A program made the position numbers and the translations under genes. Below are positions 8,568 to 15,203 of a DNA stretch of 64,000 nucleotides, one piece after another. Within the stretch, counting starts at the first letter, position 1, and each line of letters starts with the position of its first letter. Origin of the DNA: Paenirhodobacter ferrireducens. Lineage in GTDB: Bacteria > Pseudomonadota > Alphaproteobacteria > Rhodobacterales > Rhodobacteraceae. The stretch covers positions 1 to 64,000 of the forward strand of contig NZ_SAVB01000022.1 of NCBI RefSeq assembly GCF_004022265.1, written 5' to 3'. The notes beneath the pieces were generated by a model. It was not told the origin of the DNA. It searched no databases and saw nothing but the letters and a program-made list of their open reading frames with translations.

Positions 8568-9250
8568 TGACGCTTCCGACAATCACCACACCGCCACCGG
8601 CACCGAGCCGAAACGACCCGGTCAATTTCCCGCCTCGCGCCGATGCGCAGGTTGCCTACCTCGCGACGTTGGTCTCGAATATCAACGCCCTGGTGGCGGC
8701 GATCAACGCCTATGGCGACGCATTTCCATTGTCCATTCCGGCCGGGACAGCAGGGCTCCCGGGGGTCTCCTTCGCTGGAGATGCCGACACCGGGCTGTTC
8801 CGCCCGGCTGCCAACCAGCTCGCCTTCGCCGAAGGCGGCGTTGACATGGGCCGCATCTACGGCCGCAAGAACATCCTCGGAACGGTAGAGATGGCCCCGG
8901 GCGGGGTGCCAAACCGTGCGCTGATCGAACGCGGCAGCAATGCCAACGGAGAATACGTGCGCTTTGCCGACGGCACGCAGATCTGCACCTATTCTGCGGT
9001 CGGCGCGGCAGGGCCGATCACGACGGCCGAAGGCGCGATCTGGCGCTCGACGGAATATTCCTGGACCTTCCCGGCAAGCTTCACCGCAACCGGCAATCTT
9101 GCGGTGAACGGGTCTTTGCGCACCGGCGCGGCGGCCTGGAACAAGGTCCGGGTGACCGGCATCTCATCGGCGAGCGTGATGCTGTTTGCCGCAAACTCCA
9201 ACGTCAACAACTTCACCGTCGATTTCAGTGCCATCGGCCGCTGGTACTGA
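8567..9250 (+). CDS. Phage tail fibre protein
   Basis: This 227-residue protein starts in a one-base TGATG overlap with the preceding gene. An N-terminal proline-rich segment is followed by a helix, then the fibre motif GLPGVSFAGDADTGLFRPA (about residues 62-80), which recurs in trimeric phage tail fibres, and a beta-rich C-terminal tip (residues 130-227). Receptor recognition is the expected role. It is short for a fibre, so it may be a tip or a truncated fibre attached through the preceding protein. Confidence 0.75.
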   Translation: MTLPTITTPPPAPSRNDPVNFPPRADAQVAYLATLVSNINALVAAINAYGDAFPLSIPAGTAGLPGVSFAGDADTGLFRPAANQLAFAEGGVDMGRIYGRKNILGTVEMAPGGVPNRALIERGSNANGEYVRFADGTQICTYSAVGAAGPITTAEGAIWRSTEYSWTFPASFTATGNLAVNGSLRTGAAAWNKVRVTGISSASVMLFAANSNVNNFTVDFSAIGRWY

Positions 9251-9266
9251 GCGAAAGGAGCCTGAC

Positions 9267-9563
9267 ATGTTTCTCATCACCCTGAGCCCGATGCGCCGCG
9301 ACGACACGCTGACGGTCTCTGTCGCCGGCGATGTTCTGGTGCTGAACGGTGTGGCGCTCGATCTCGGCACCTACACCGCAGATCCTGAGGCGCCGCATGA
9401 CTGGATCGTCGGTCAGCCGGTACAGGATGGGGGGCTCTGGCACCTGACGCTGGTCTTGCCGCATGGCGCGGATGCCTCGGAGCAGACGCGCTTTCCGCAG
9501 CCGATCGCGGTGACGGCGGACGGCCCGGTGCAGCTGCCGCCGCACGATGTGCAGGAGGTCTGA
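9267..9563 (+). CDS. Small phage protein after tail fibre, unknown function
   Basis: This 98-residue protein starts at 9267, where AAAGGAG lies 7 bases upstream; an in-frame upstream start overlapping the fibre gene is less likely. It is acidic with a predicted beta-rich core (DTLTVSVAGDVLVLNG) and no signal peptide or membrane segment. Its place after the fibre suggests a fibre chaperone or minor tail protein, but I recognise no family. An intrinsic terminator follows 27 bases downstream, so this is probably the last gene of the tail transcription unit. Confidence 0.6.
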   Translation: MFLITLSPMRRDDTLTVSVAGDVLVLNGVALDLGTYTADPEAPHDWIVGQPVQDGGLWHLTLVLPHGADASEQTRFPQPIAVTADGPVQLPPHDVQEV

Positions 9564-9589
9564 CAGGCCGAAAGACAAACCCGAGATGC

Positions 9590-9611
9590 ACCCGCCACTG
9601 GCGGGTTTTTT
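9590..9611 (+). terminator. Intrinsic terminator after tail genes
   Basis: CCCGCC pairs with GGCGGG around a 3-base loop and is followed by six T residues, a textbook rho-independent terminator. It sits between the tail genes and the lysozyme. Late transcription must be antiterminated, leak through, or restart to reach the lysis gene. Confidence 0.75.
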
Positions 9612-9633
9612 GTTGCCGGAAAGGGGCAGGACA

Positions 9634-10314
9634 GTGACGACCGATAAACTCGACCAGATTGCGACGCGGGCCGGATGGGCCACAATCCCGGGGGCGATTA
9701 GCTTCCCGGCCTGGTGGCCCTCGCTCGAGAGCGCCTCGACCCTCGCCTCGCAGCTGGTGCCGATCGTGGGCTTGCTGATCGCGGTGGTGAACCTCCTGCT
9801 CCTGATCCGCAAGTGGCGCCGGGGCCGGGCCTTCTGCATCGACGAGAGCGGCGCCGTGGGCCGGCGCACGGTGGCGGGGCTCGGCGCGGTGCTGGCGCTT
9901 GCGGCGGCGGTGATCGCCCCCTTCGAGGGGCGCGAGCTGCGCGCTTACCGCGATATCGTCGGTGTCTGGACGATCTGCGATGGCGACACGCAGGGGGTGC
10001 GGCCGGGGCAGGTGGCGACGCCGGCCGAATGCGACAGCCGTCTGGCCGCCCGCGTGGCGCAGTCCGAGCGCGAGATCCGGCCCTGTCTGCCGGCCGGGCT
10101 GCCGGCCGAGACCCGGGCCGCCTTCGTGTCTGCCGCCTACAACATCGGCTCGGGTGCCTTCTGCGGCTCGAGCATGGCACGCCGGGCCCGGGCGGGCGAT
10201 CTGCGCGGCGCCTGCGAGGCGCTGCGGCTGTGGAACAAGGCGGGCGGGCAGGTGGTGCGCGGCCTCGTGCGCCGGCGGGAGGCGGAGCGCACATTGTGCC
10301 TGAGCGGGCTGTGA
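9634..10314 (+). CDS. Membrane-tethered phage lysozyme (GH24) with holin-like N-terminus
   Basis: This 226-residue protein cleaves peptidoglycan. The GH24 catalytic pattern E-x8-D-x5-T is intact (E98, D107, T113), followed by the usual C-terminal helical lobe. Two hydrophobic segments precede it: residues 41-59 (LVPIVGLLIAVVNLLLLIR), a clear transmembrane helix with a basic flank, and residues 80-95 (VAGLGAVLALAAAVIA), like the weakly hydrophobic SAR anchor of P1/21-type endolysins. The GTG at 9634 follows GGCAGG. An internal GTG at 9856 would yield a bare SAR endolysin. The extra N-terminal helix looks like a pinholin fused to the enzyme. No separate holin gene is visible nearby. Confidence 0.85.
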   Translation: MTTDKLDQIATRAGWATIPGAISFPAWWPSLESASTLASQLVPIVGLLIAVVNLLLLIRKWRRGRAFCIDESGAVGRRTVAGLGAVLALAAAVIAPFEGRELRAYRDIVGVWTICDGDTQGVRPGQVATPAECDSRLAARVAQSEREIRPCLPAGLPAETRAAFVSAAYNIGSGAFCGSSMARRARAGDLRGACEALRLWNKAGGQVVRGLVRRREAERTLCLSGL

Positions 10315-10324
10315 GCCGGGCAGG

Positions 10325-10750
10325 TCAGTTCTTTGGGCCTATTTGTTGGGAAGACGGGATAAGATCCCAGAGATCTTCGATATCTTCTGGGGTTAGTCTT
10401 CTTCCCAAACTCTTCTCTATATTGTTCAGGACCTCGGCAAGCTCGAACATCCCCGTAGTGGCTTGATGCGGTCCTAGCCTTTCTGCGAAAGCATCCCATG
10501 GCACCTGAAGCTTTCGGACTAGCTCATCTCTGTCTTCGCTATCAACTAGCGTTAGAAGCGTCGCTATACTGCGAGCAATCTCTCTGATTGGCAATTTTGG
10601 TGCTGGATACTTCTCTTCCAGCGTTGCCACGATCTCGGCGTTCATAGAGCGGTTGTTCGCCTCTGCCGCAGCTTTGATCCGGTCCCGCATCCCGTCGGGG
10701 AGGCGGAGCATGAACTTGTCATTGAGCGTACGATTCTGTTCTTCAGCCAT
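10325..10750 (-). CDS. Arc-type ribbon-helix-helix repressor
   Basis: This 141-residue protein has an N-terminal Arc/MetJ-type ribbon-helix-helix (FMLRLPDGMRDRIKAAAEAN then NRSMNAEIVATLEEKYP) and a C-terminal acidic helical extension of about 90 residues, perhaps for oligomerisation or as the target of the antirepressor. It reads leftward from a 74-86 base intergenic region containing three GTCCTWAGGAC operators; the first operator is 4 bases upstream of its start codon, suggesting autorepression. It faces a second RHH gene, like Mnt and Arc in the immI region of phage P22. Its GC content is lower than that of the tail genes. Confidence 0.85.
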   Translation of the reverse strand: MAEEQNRTLNDKFMLRLPDGMRDRIKAAAEANNRSMNAEIVATLEEKYPAPKLPIREIARSIATLLTLVDSEDRDELVRKLQVPWDAFAERLGPHQATTGMFELAEVLNNIEKSLGRRLTPEDIEDLWDLIPSSQQIGPKN

Positions 10751-10753
10751 GGT

Positions 10754-10821
10754 GTCCTAAGGACGCGAAAAAAGTCTTGACTTCAATGGCGTCCTTAGGA
10801 CATCAATAAAGTCCATAGGAC
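10754..10821. promoter_or_regulatory. Triple operator GTCCTWAGGAC between divergent repressors
   Basis: Three palindromic sites occur: GTCCTAAGGAC at 10754-10764, GTCCTTAGGAC at 10791-10801 and GTCCATAGGAC at 10811-10821. The first is an inverted copy of the second, sharing GCGTCCTTAGGACA. The second and third are spaced 20 bp start to start, about two helical turns. A candidate rightward -35 (TTGACT, 10777-10782) lies just left of the second site, so binding would occlude that promoter and the leftward start. Such tandem sites suit cooperative ribbon-helix-helix dimers. Confidence 0.8.
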
Positions 10822-10836
10822 ATCATGAGGAAGGGC

Positions 10837-11031
10837 ATGCAGATCAGAAATCAAGATACGCCTTACGGGCTTCGGATGCCGAAAGGGATGCGAGAGCAGG
10901 TTAAGGCAATGGCGGCTGAGAACGGTCGCTCGATGAACGCCGAGATCGTCTTTCATCTTCGGAAGGCTCTTGGTGTGGCATCGGGATATTCCGGGTCTCA
11001 ACCCGATGTCCCCGGCACCAGAGACGAATGA
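10837..11031 (+). CDS. Small Arc-like ribbon-helix-helix regulator
   Basis: This 64-residue protein has the Arc fold signature: a short strand (YGLRMPKGMREQVKAMAAEN) followed by GRSMNAEIVFHLRKAL. It resembles the N-terminus of the divergent 10325-10750 repressor, so the two are probably paralogues competing for the same operators. ATG 10837 was preferred because GAGGAAGG precedes it at good spacing; ATG 10825 in frame would add four residues and abuts the third operator. It is followed after 61 bases by the antirepressor gene. Confidence 0.75.
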   Translation: MQIRNQDTPYGLRMPKGMREQVKAMAAENGRSMNAEIVFHLRKALGVASGYSGSQPDVPGTRDE

Positions 11032-11092
11032 AGCCGCCGGGCTGGCACCCAAGCGGCTTCGAAATCCAAACCACTCACGAAAGGATCTAGGC

Positions 11093-11839
11093 ATGAATAT
11101 GCCTGTCAACCACGACGACTTCAATGGGCTTGTGAACGCGAGTCTAAAAACCAACAGCCGTATCATCGCGGAGAAGTTTGAGAAGCGGCACGACAATGTC
11201 CAACGCGACATTCGCAACCTGATCGAAGCGAACCCAGAATGGGGTGTCCTCAATTTTGAGGAGGCCACATATGTCGACGCACAGAACGGCCAGACCTACC
11301 ATATGTACGAACTGACCCGCGACGGGTATTCGATGCTGGTCATGGGCTTCACCGGCAAGAAGGCGATGGACTGGAAGATCAAGTTCCTCGCGGCTTTCGG
11401 CGCGATGGAAGAACGCTTGAAGCGCATGGCGGTGTTGAGCGGCCCGCAGTTGATGGCGGCGGCACTGATCGAGGCCGACGCGACCATGAAGGCGCAGGCG
11501 CAACAGATCGAGGCGATGCGCGAAGACGTTCAAGCGCACGAACGCCTTGTCAAGGCTGATGGGTCGATCAACATCACCGAGGCGGCGAAGAACCTCGGGA
11601 TGCGTCCGAAGGGCCTGTTCGACTGGCTGTCGCAGAACGGCTGGATTTACAAGCGCCCGAACAGCGGGACGTGGCTCGGCTATCAGCCGAAGTGCAATCA
11701 GGGACTGTTGGAGCACAAGAGCACCACGGTGCTGCGCGCCGATGGCTCCGAGAAGATCACGGAGCAGGTTCGCATCACGGCGAAGGGCCTGTCCGTGCTG
11801 GCGAAGCTGATCCCCCCGACCGCAACCCTGGTTGCCTAA
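11093..11839 (+). CDS. Phage antirepressor: Rha domain plus KilA-C domain
   Basis: The 248-residue protein has two recognisable parts. Residues about 10-100 (TNSRIIAEKFEKRHDNVQRD through ELTRDGYSMLVMGFTGKKAM) match the Rha family of phage regulators. Residues about 155-245 (INITEAAKNLGMRPKGLFDW, then ITAKGLSVLAKLI) match the KilA-C/ANT domain of antirepressors. A coiled coil links them. Antirepressors bind and inactivate phage repressors to trigger induction. AAAGGA lies upstream of the start. Position downstream of two RHH regulators makes it the analogue of P22 Ant. Confidence 0.9.
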   Translation: MNMPVNHDDFNGLVNASLKTNSRIIAEKFEKRHDNVQRDIRNLIEANPEWGVLNFEEATYVDAQNGQTYHMYELTRDGYSMLVMGFTGKKAMDWKIKFLAAFGAMEERLKRMAVLSGPQLMAAALIEADATMKAQAQQIEAMREDVQAHERLVKADGSINITEAAKNLGMRPKGLFDWLSQNGWIYKRPNSGTWLGYQPKCNQGLLEHKSTTVLRADGSEKITEQVRITAKGLSVLAKLIPPTATLVA

Positions 11840-11846
11840 TCAAAAC

Positions 11847-11880
11847 GGCCCCCGGAAGCACTGGCATGCTTCCGGGGGCC
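11847..11880. terminator. Long hairpin after antirepressor
   Basis: GGCCCCCGGAAGCA pairs perfectly with TGCTTCCGGGGGCC around a 6-base loop, a 14-bp stem. No T-run follows on the plus strand; on the minus strand it is followed by CGTTTTG. It probably limits transcription between the antirepressor and the next gene. Confidence 0.6.
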
Positions 11881-11913
11881 TGACCTTCAACGATCTATCA
11901 AGGAGATCGAAAG

Positions 11914-12294
11914 ATGGCTTCTGCCAAATCTAATGTGCTGTCCGCCGAAACCCAAGGGATTTCCCGCCGCAAGATGATCGCCGCGGCGCTGACGGCTCCG
12001 GCGCTGGCCGTATCTTCCGGTCCGGCGATTGCGGACATGAGCCGCGAGGCGCGCATCCAGCATCATGCTGAAGCTCTGTTGGCGCTGATCCGTGGTGCAT
12101 TTCCCGAGGAGGCCACCAGCATGAGCGTGACCGTAAACTCGAACTGGGGGCCAGTCGAGGGGCTGAACAACAGGATGGGGGTCGATGCGCGGGTGCTGAG
12201 TGCGGTCTGGAAGGATGATCCGCGGATGAAGAACGGGGGGGTGTGGATCGAGAACAGCCTTGGTCACTGGGCCCCGGGAGTTGGGCGATACTAA
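11914..12294 (+). CDS. Exported phage protein with twin-arginine-like signal, unknown function
   Basis: The 126-residue protein opens with a polar N-region, SRRKMIAAALTAPALAVSSG (residues about 18-37) and an Ala-x-Ala-like site, a plausible Tat signal. The mature part is short, with a helix (REARIQHHAEALLALIRGAF) and a Trp-rich C-terminus. AAGGAGA lies upstream of the start. It sits in the accessory block between antirepressor and spanin-like gene, so it may be a lysogenic-conversion (moron) gene. I know no family for it. Confidence 0.6.
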   Translation: MASAKSNVLSAETQGISRRKMIAAALTAPALAVSSGPAIADMSREARIQHHAEALLALIRGAFPEEATSMSVTVNSNWGPVEGLNNRMGVDARVLSAVWKDDPRMKNGGVWIENSLGHWAPGVGRY

Positions 12295-12322
12295 GACCGC
12301 AGCGAATGCCATCAGGCGAACG

Positions 12323-12352
12323 CCCTCGGCCGATTGGTGGAGCGGCCGGGGG
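12323..12352. terminator. Hairpin between convergent genes
   Basis: CCCTCGGCCG pairs with CGGCCGGGGG (one G-U pair) around a 10-base loop, between the convergent 11914-12294 and 12376-12657 genes. A partial T-run (GTGTTTG) follows. It is consistent with a bidirectional terminator. Confidence 0.45.
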
Positions 12353-12375
12353 CGGTGTTTGCTGTGTGGTCGTGA

Positions 12376-12657
12376 TCAGTTGTCGTAGCAGGCCTTGATG
12401 AAGGCGGCTCTATAGTCTTTTGCAGCTTGTTCCAACTTATCGTTTGAGGATTTCAACTCTGCAAATCTGGTCCTGTCTGCGCTCGTAAAAGTGTCGCTGT
12501 AGACCGTGCGGAACGAGCCGGAGATCTTTGTGGTGTTCTCTACGAATTGCAGCATCTGCGGCATGAGGAGTTCGCAGAATTGATCTCCTGTAACCGATCC
12601 TGCTGATGCCGGAATACCAGACGCCATAAGCGCGGCTGAGAGAAAAACAGCTTTCAT
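12376..12657 (-). CDS. Small secreted protein, unknown function
   Basis: This 93-residue protein has a Sec signal peptide (MKAVFLSAALMASGIPASAG, cleavage near residue 19) and a mature helical domain of about 73 residues with two cysteines (QFCELLMPQM and FIKACYDN) that could form a disulfide. Base composition is less GC-rich than its neighbours and it opposes them in direction, typical of a moron gene expressed from the lysogen. No family recognised. Confidence 0.6.
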   Translation of the reverse strand: MKAVFLSAALMASGIPASAGSVTGDQFCELLMPQMLQFVENTTKISGSFRTVYSDTFTSADRTRFAELKSSNDKLEQAAKDYRAAFIKACYDN

Positions 12658-12728
12658 ATCAATACCTCCAAAAGCTTCGTAGCATGGAAACGCTACGGGG
12701 CTTTTCCTTTAACGACAAGGAAAACGCC

Positions 12729-13157
12729 ATGCGCCCGCAGCCCTTCGGAAATACCATCAATGCTTGGCAAAACGCACTTCTCGGGTTTGGATGTCGGGCA
12801 GGGGGCGCGCTGGCGCTCTGCCTCGCGCTTGCCGCCTGTGGCGCGCTGCCCGGGCTGCTGAGCGGCCCGAAGGTCGCCGCGAACGGGCAGGCGGCGCGCA
12901 CCGCGGCGCAGACCCTTGGCACCAGCACGCAGCGCGATCAGGCGATCCGCGCCGCCAGTGCCGGCCGCGACGTCGTGCAATCGGCCGATGCCAATGCCGT
13001 GCGCGCGGGCAGCGTCGGGCGCGTGGTGGTCGAGGGCGACAGCCCGCCCTGGCTGATCCTCGCCTTCGCCGTCGCGCTCCTCCTCGACAGCCCGTTGCGC
13101 TGGCCCGAGCAGATTGCGCGCGCGGTCAGGGGGACGCGAAGGGAGAGTCAGCTTTGA
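12729..13157 (+). CDS. Spanin-like lipoprotein with C-terminal membrane helix
   Basis: The 142-residue protein has a lipoprotein signal with lipobox LAAC (C37), an Ala/Gln-rich helical middle (residues 50-95) and a hydrophobic segment PWLILAFAVALLLD (about 107-120) before a basic tail. Outer-membrane lipid anchor plus inner-membrane helix in one chain is the architecture of unimolecular spanins such as T1 gp11, which fuse inner and outer membranes in the last step of lysis. ATG 12729 was chosen because AAGGA lies 7 bases upstream; ATG 12684 in frame would add 15 residues. It is the last phage gene, distant from the lysozyme. The function is inferred from topology. Confidence 0.65.
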   Translation: MRPQPFGNTINAWQNALLGFGCRAGGALALCLALAACGALPGLLSGPKVAANGQAARTAAQTLGTSTQRDQAIRAASAGRDVVQSADANAVRAGSVGRVVVEGDSPPWLILAFAVALLLDSPLRWPEQIARAVRGTRRESQL

Positions 13158-14224
13158 GAAAGCATTCCCCGCATGACATCATCCATCGAAACCACGCCTC
13201 GCGCGCTTCCATTGCGCGCCAGAACAGTTGCCATGCTGCCGCCGGGAGCATCGAGCAGTTGGTGCGCCGCCCCTTCGAGCGTCGTGGCACCCGGCAGCTG
13301 TAGTCCGGGCCAATCCTCCCCCGAGGGTTTCGGGCGGGCGATCGAGCGCAGCCGCACCACCCGGCCACGGTTCACCTCCTTCACGAAGGCGCGCACGTAA
13401 TCATTCGCCGGATGCAGCACGATCTCCTCTCCGAGACCCTGTTGCGAGATCTCGCCCGCACGCAGGATCACGATCTTGTCGCCAAGCCGCAATGCCTCGT
13501 CGAGGTCGTGGGTGATGAAGACGATGGTCTTGGAGACCTCTTTCTGGATGTCGAGCAGGACCGTCTGCATGTCCATCCGGATCAGCGGATCGAGGGCCGA
13601 GAAGGCCTCGTCCATCAGCAGGATCGGCGCATCGTTGGTCAGCGCCCGGGCCAACCCCACCCGCTGCTGCATGCCGCCCGAGAGCTGCGCGGGATAGCGG
13701 TTCTCGTAGCCCTTCAGACCGACCCGCTCGATCCAGCACTGCGCCTTTTCGGTGCTGCTGGCGCGCGGCTCGCCCTGGATGTCGAGACCGTAGACAGCGT
13801 TTTCGAGAACGGTGCGATGCGGCAGCAGGGCGAAGTTCTGGAACACCATCGCGGTCTTGTGGCGGCGGAAGGCACGCAGCGCCTCGGGCGACATCTTCGC
13901 CACGTCCTCGCCGTCGATCAGCACCTCGCCGGCGGTCGGTGCGATCAGCCCGTTGATGTGGCGCAGAAGCGTCGACTTCCCCGAGCCGGACAGCCCCATG
14001 ATGACCGAGATCTTGCCCGCCGGCAGATCGGTGGTGATGTCGCGCAGGCCGAGAGAATGGTGATGCTTGCGGTTGAGCTCGGTCTTGGTCATGCCCTCGC
14101 GCACCGCCGAGACATAGCGCTCGGGATGCGGGCCGAAGATCTTGTAGAGATTGCGGATCGAGATCCCGGGGACCGTCTCTTCCTCGTCGGGGCTGAGCGT
14201 TTGGGTCAGATCGGTCTCAGTCAT
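13148..14224 (-). CDS. choV: Choline/glycine betaine ABC transporter ATPase
   Basis: The 358-residue ATPase powers import of choline or betaine for osmoprotection. Walker A (GLSGSGKST), Q-loop, signature (LSGGMQQRVGLARAL) and Walker B (ILLMDEAFSALD) are intact, followed by D-loop and HDLDEA. The N-terminal extension (IRNLYKIFGPHPE) is typical of ProV/ChoV/OpuAA, and the C-terminal 90 residues form the shortened CBS-like tail of ChoV. Start 14224 overlaps the permease stop by 8 bases. Its 3' end (last residues LSQS) overlaps the terminal prophage gene by 10 bases, so phage insertion may have altered the original C-terminus. Confidence 0.92.
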   Translation of the reverse strand: MTETDLTQTLSPDEEETVPGISIRNLYKIFGPHPERYVSAVREGMTKTELNRKHHHSLGLRDITTDLPAGKISVIMGLSGSGKSTLLRHINGLIAPTAGEVLIDGEDVAKMSPEALRAFRRHKTAMVFQNFALLPHRTVLENAVYGLDIQGEPRASSTEKAQCWIERVGLKGYENRYPAQLSGGMQQRVGLARALTNDAPILLMDEAFSALDPLIRMDMQTVLLDIQKEVSKTIVFITHDLDEALRLGDKIVILRAGEISQQGLGEEIVLHPANDYVRAFVKEVNRGRVVRLRSIARPKPSGEDWPGLQLPGATTLEGAAHQLLDAPGGSMATVLARNGSARGVVSMDDVMRGMLSQS

Positions 14225-15128
14225 CGAGCACCTCCGCGTGTTTCTGAAGTCGTTTGCCGAAGGCCTGTGAGGCCCGGTCGAAGGCGATGGCGATGGCGAC
14301 GAGGGCAAAGCCGTTCAGGAAGCCCATGGTGAAGAACTGGTTGTTGATCGCCTGCAGCACGTTCTTGCCCAGCCCGCCGACGCCCACCATCGAGGCAACG
14401 ACGACCATCGCCAAAGACATCATGATGGTCTGGTTGACGCCGGTCATCAGCGTCGGCAGCGCCAGCGGCAACTGCACGTTCCACAGCTTCTGCCGGGGCG
14501 AGGACCCGAAGGCATCGGCGGCCTCGATCACCTCCTTGTCGACGAGCCGGATCCCGAGGTTGGTCAGCCGGATCATCGGCGGCGTGGCATAGATCACCAC
14601 GGCAATCAGCCCGGGCACCTTGCCGATGCCGAAGATCACCACGACCGGGATCAGGTAGACGAAGCTCGGCAGCGTCTGCATCACGTCGAGGACCGGCATG
14701 ATCACCCGTTGCGCCCGGTCGGAGCGGGCTGCAAGAATGCCGATCGGCAGGCCGAGCACGATCGAGATCAGCGTCGCCACCGTCACCATTGCCAGCGTGG
14801 TCATGGTGTCTTCCCACAGGCCGAAAAAGCCGATCGCAAGCAGCGCGGCGCCAGTGCCGACGGCAATCTTCACGCTGCGCGAGGCGAACCACACCGCGGC
14901 AAGGATCAGCACGAGCATCACGAACCAGGGGGTTCCGGTGAAGAGGGTCTCGAGCGTGTTGAGGAACCATTGCAAGGGTCGCGTTGCAGCGTCGATCTGG
15001 TCGGAGAACTGGCGCACGAGGTCGCGGAACCCGTCGTCGATCGTCTTGCGCATCAGGCGCAGGCTCTTGTTCGACAGGGAGGGAAAGTCGCACAGGGATT
15101 CAGACAGGCCCCAGCAGGATGATGCCAT
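14217..15128 (-). CDS. choW: Choline/glycine betaine ABC transporter permease
   Basis: The 303-residue protein has about six membrane helices and the BPD-transp-1 EAA-like loop (EVIEAADAFGSSPRQKLWNV) that docks with the ATPase. The N-terminal CDFPSLSNKSLRLMRKTIDD segment resembles ChoW/ProW N-termini. It lies between the solute-binding protein and ATPase genes in a choX-choW-choV operon. The start is the most upstream in-frame codon; a shorter start cannot be excluded. Confidence 0.9.
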   Translation of the reverse strand: MASSCWGLSESLCDFPSLSNKSLRLMRKTIDDGFRDLVRQFSDQIDAATRPLQWFLNTLETLFTGTPWFVMLVLILAAVWFASRSVKIAVGTGAALLAIGFFGLWEDTMTTLAMVTVATLISIVLGLPIGILAARSDRAQRVIMPVLDVMQTLPSFVYLIPVVVIFGIGKVPGLIAVVIYATPPMIRLTNLGIRLVDKEVIEAADAFGSSPRQKLWNVQLPLALPTLMTGVNQTIMMSLAMVVVASMVGVGGLGKNVLQAINNQFFTMGFLNGFALVAIAIAFDRASQAFGKRLQKHAEVLDD

Positions 15129-15203
15129 TGATCATGTCCTTTGGTCGCATTTGGGAATGCGCGCGCGACAGCCCGCGCGCGCAGCGGTCGGTGCAAGAGG
15201 CGC

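Larger units (their letters stand above)
1..13157. mobile_element. Prophage, late and right-hand portion (left part outside window)
   Basis: A continuous run of phage functions fills this segment: tail tube, tail chaperones, tape measure, distal tail and fibre, lysozyme, repressor/antirepressor switch and a spanin-like lipoprotein. Head genes, replication genes and any phage integrase must lie left of position 1. The right boundary is set by the host choV gene, whose stop codon overlaps the last phage gene by 10 bases. Gene order and the frameshifted chaperone pair suggest a lambda-type siphovirus. The exact att site is not visible in a single sequence. Confidence 0.85.

Noticed and set aside
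1-13157. Gene transfer agent cluster of Rhodobacter
   Set aside because: The tape measure is far too long, the gene order differs from the GTA, and immunity and antirepressor genes are present.
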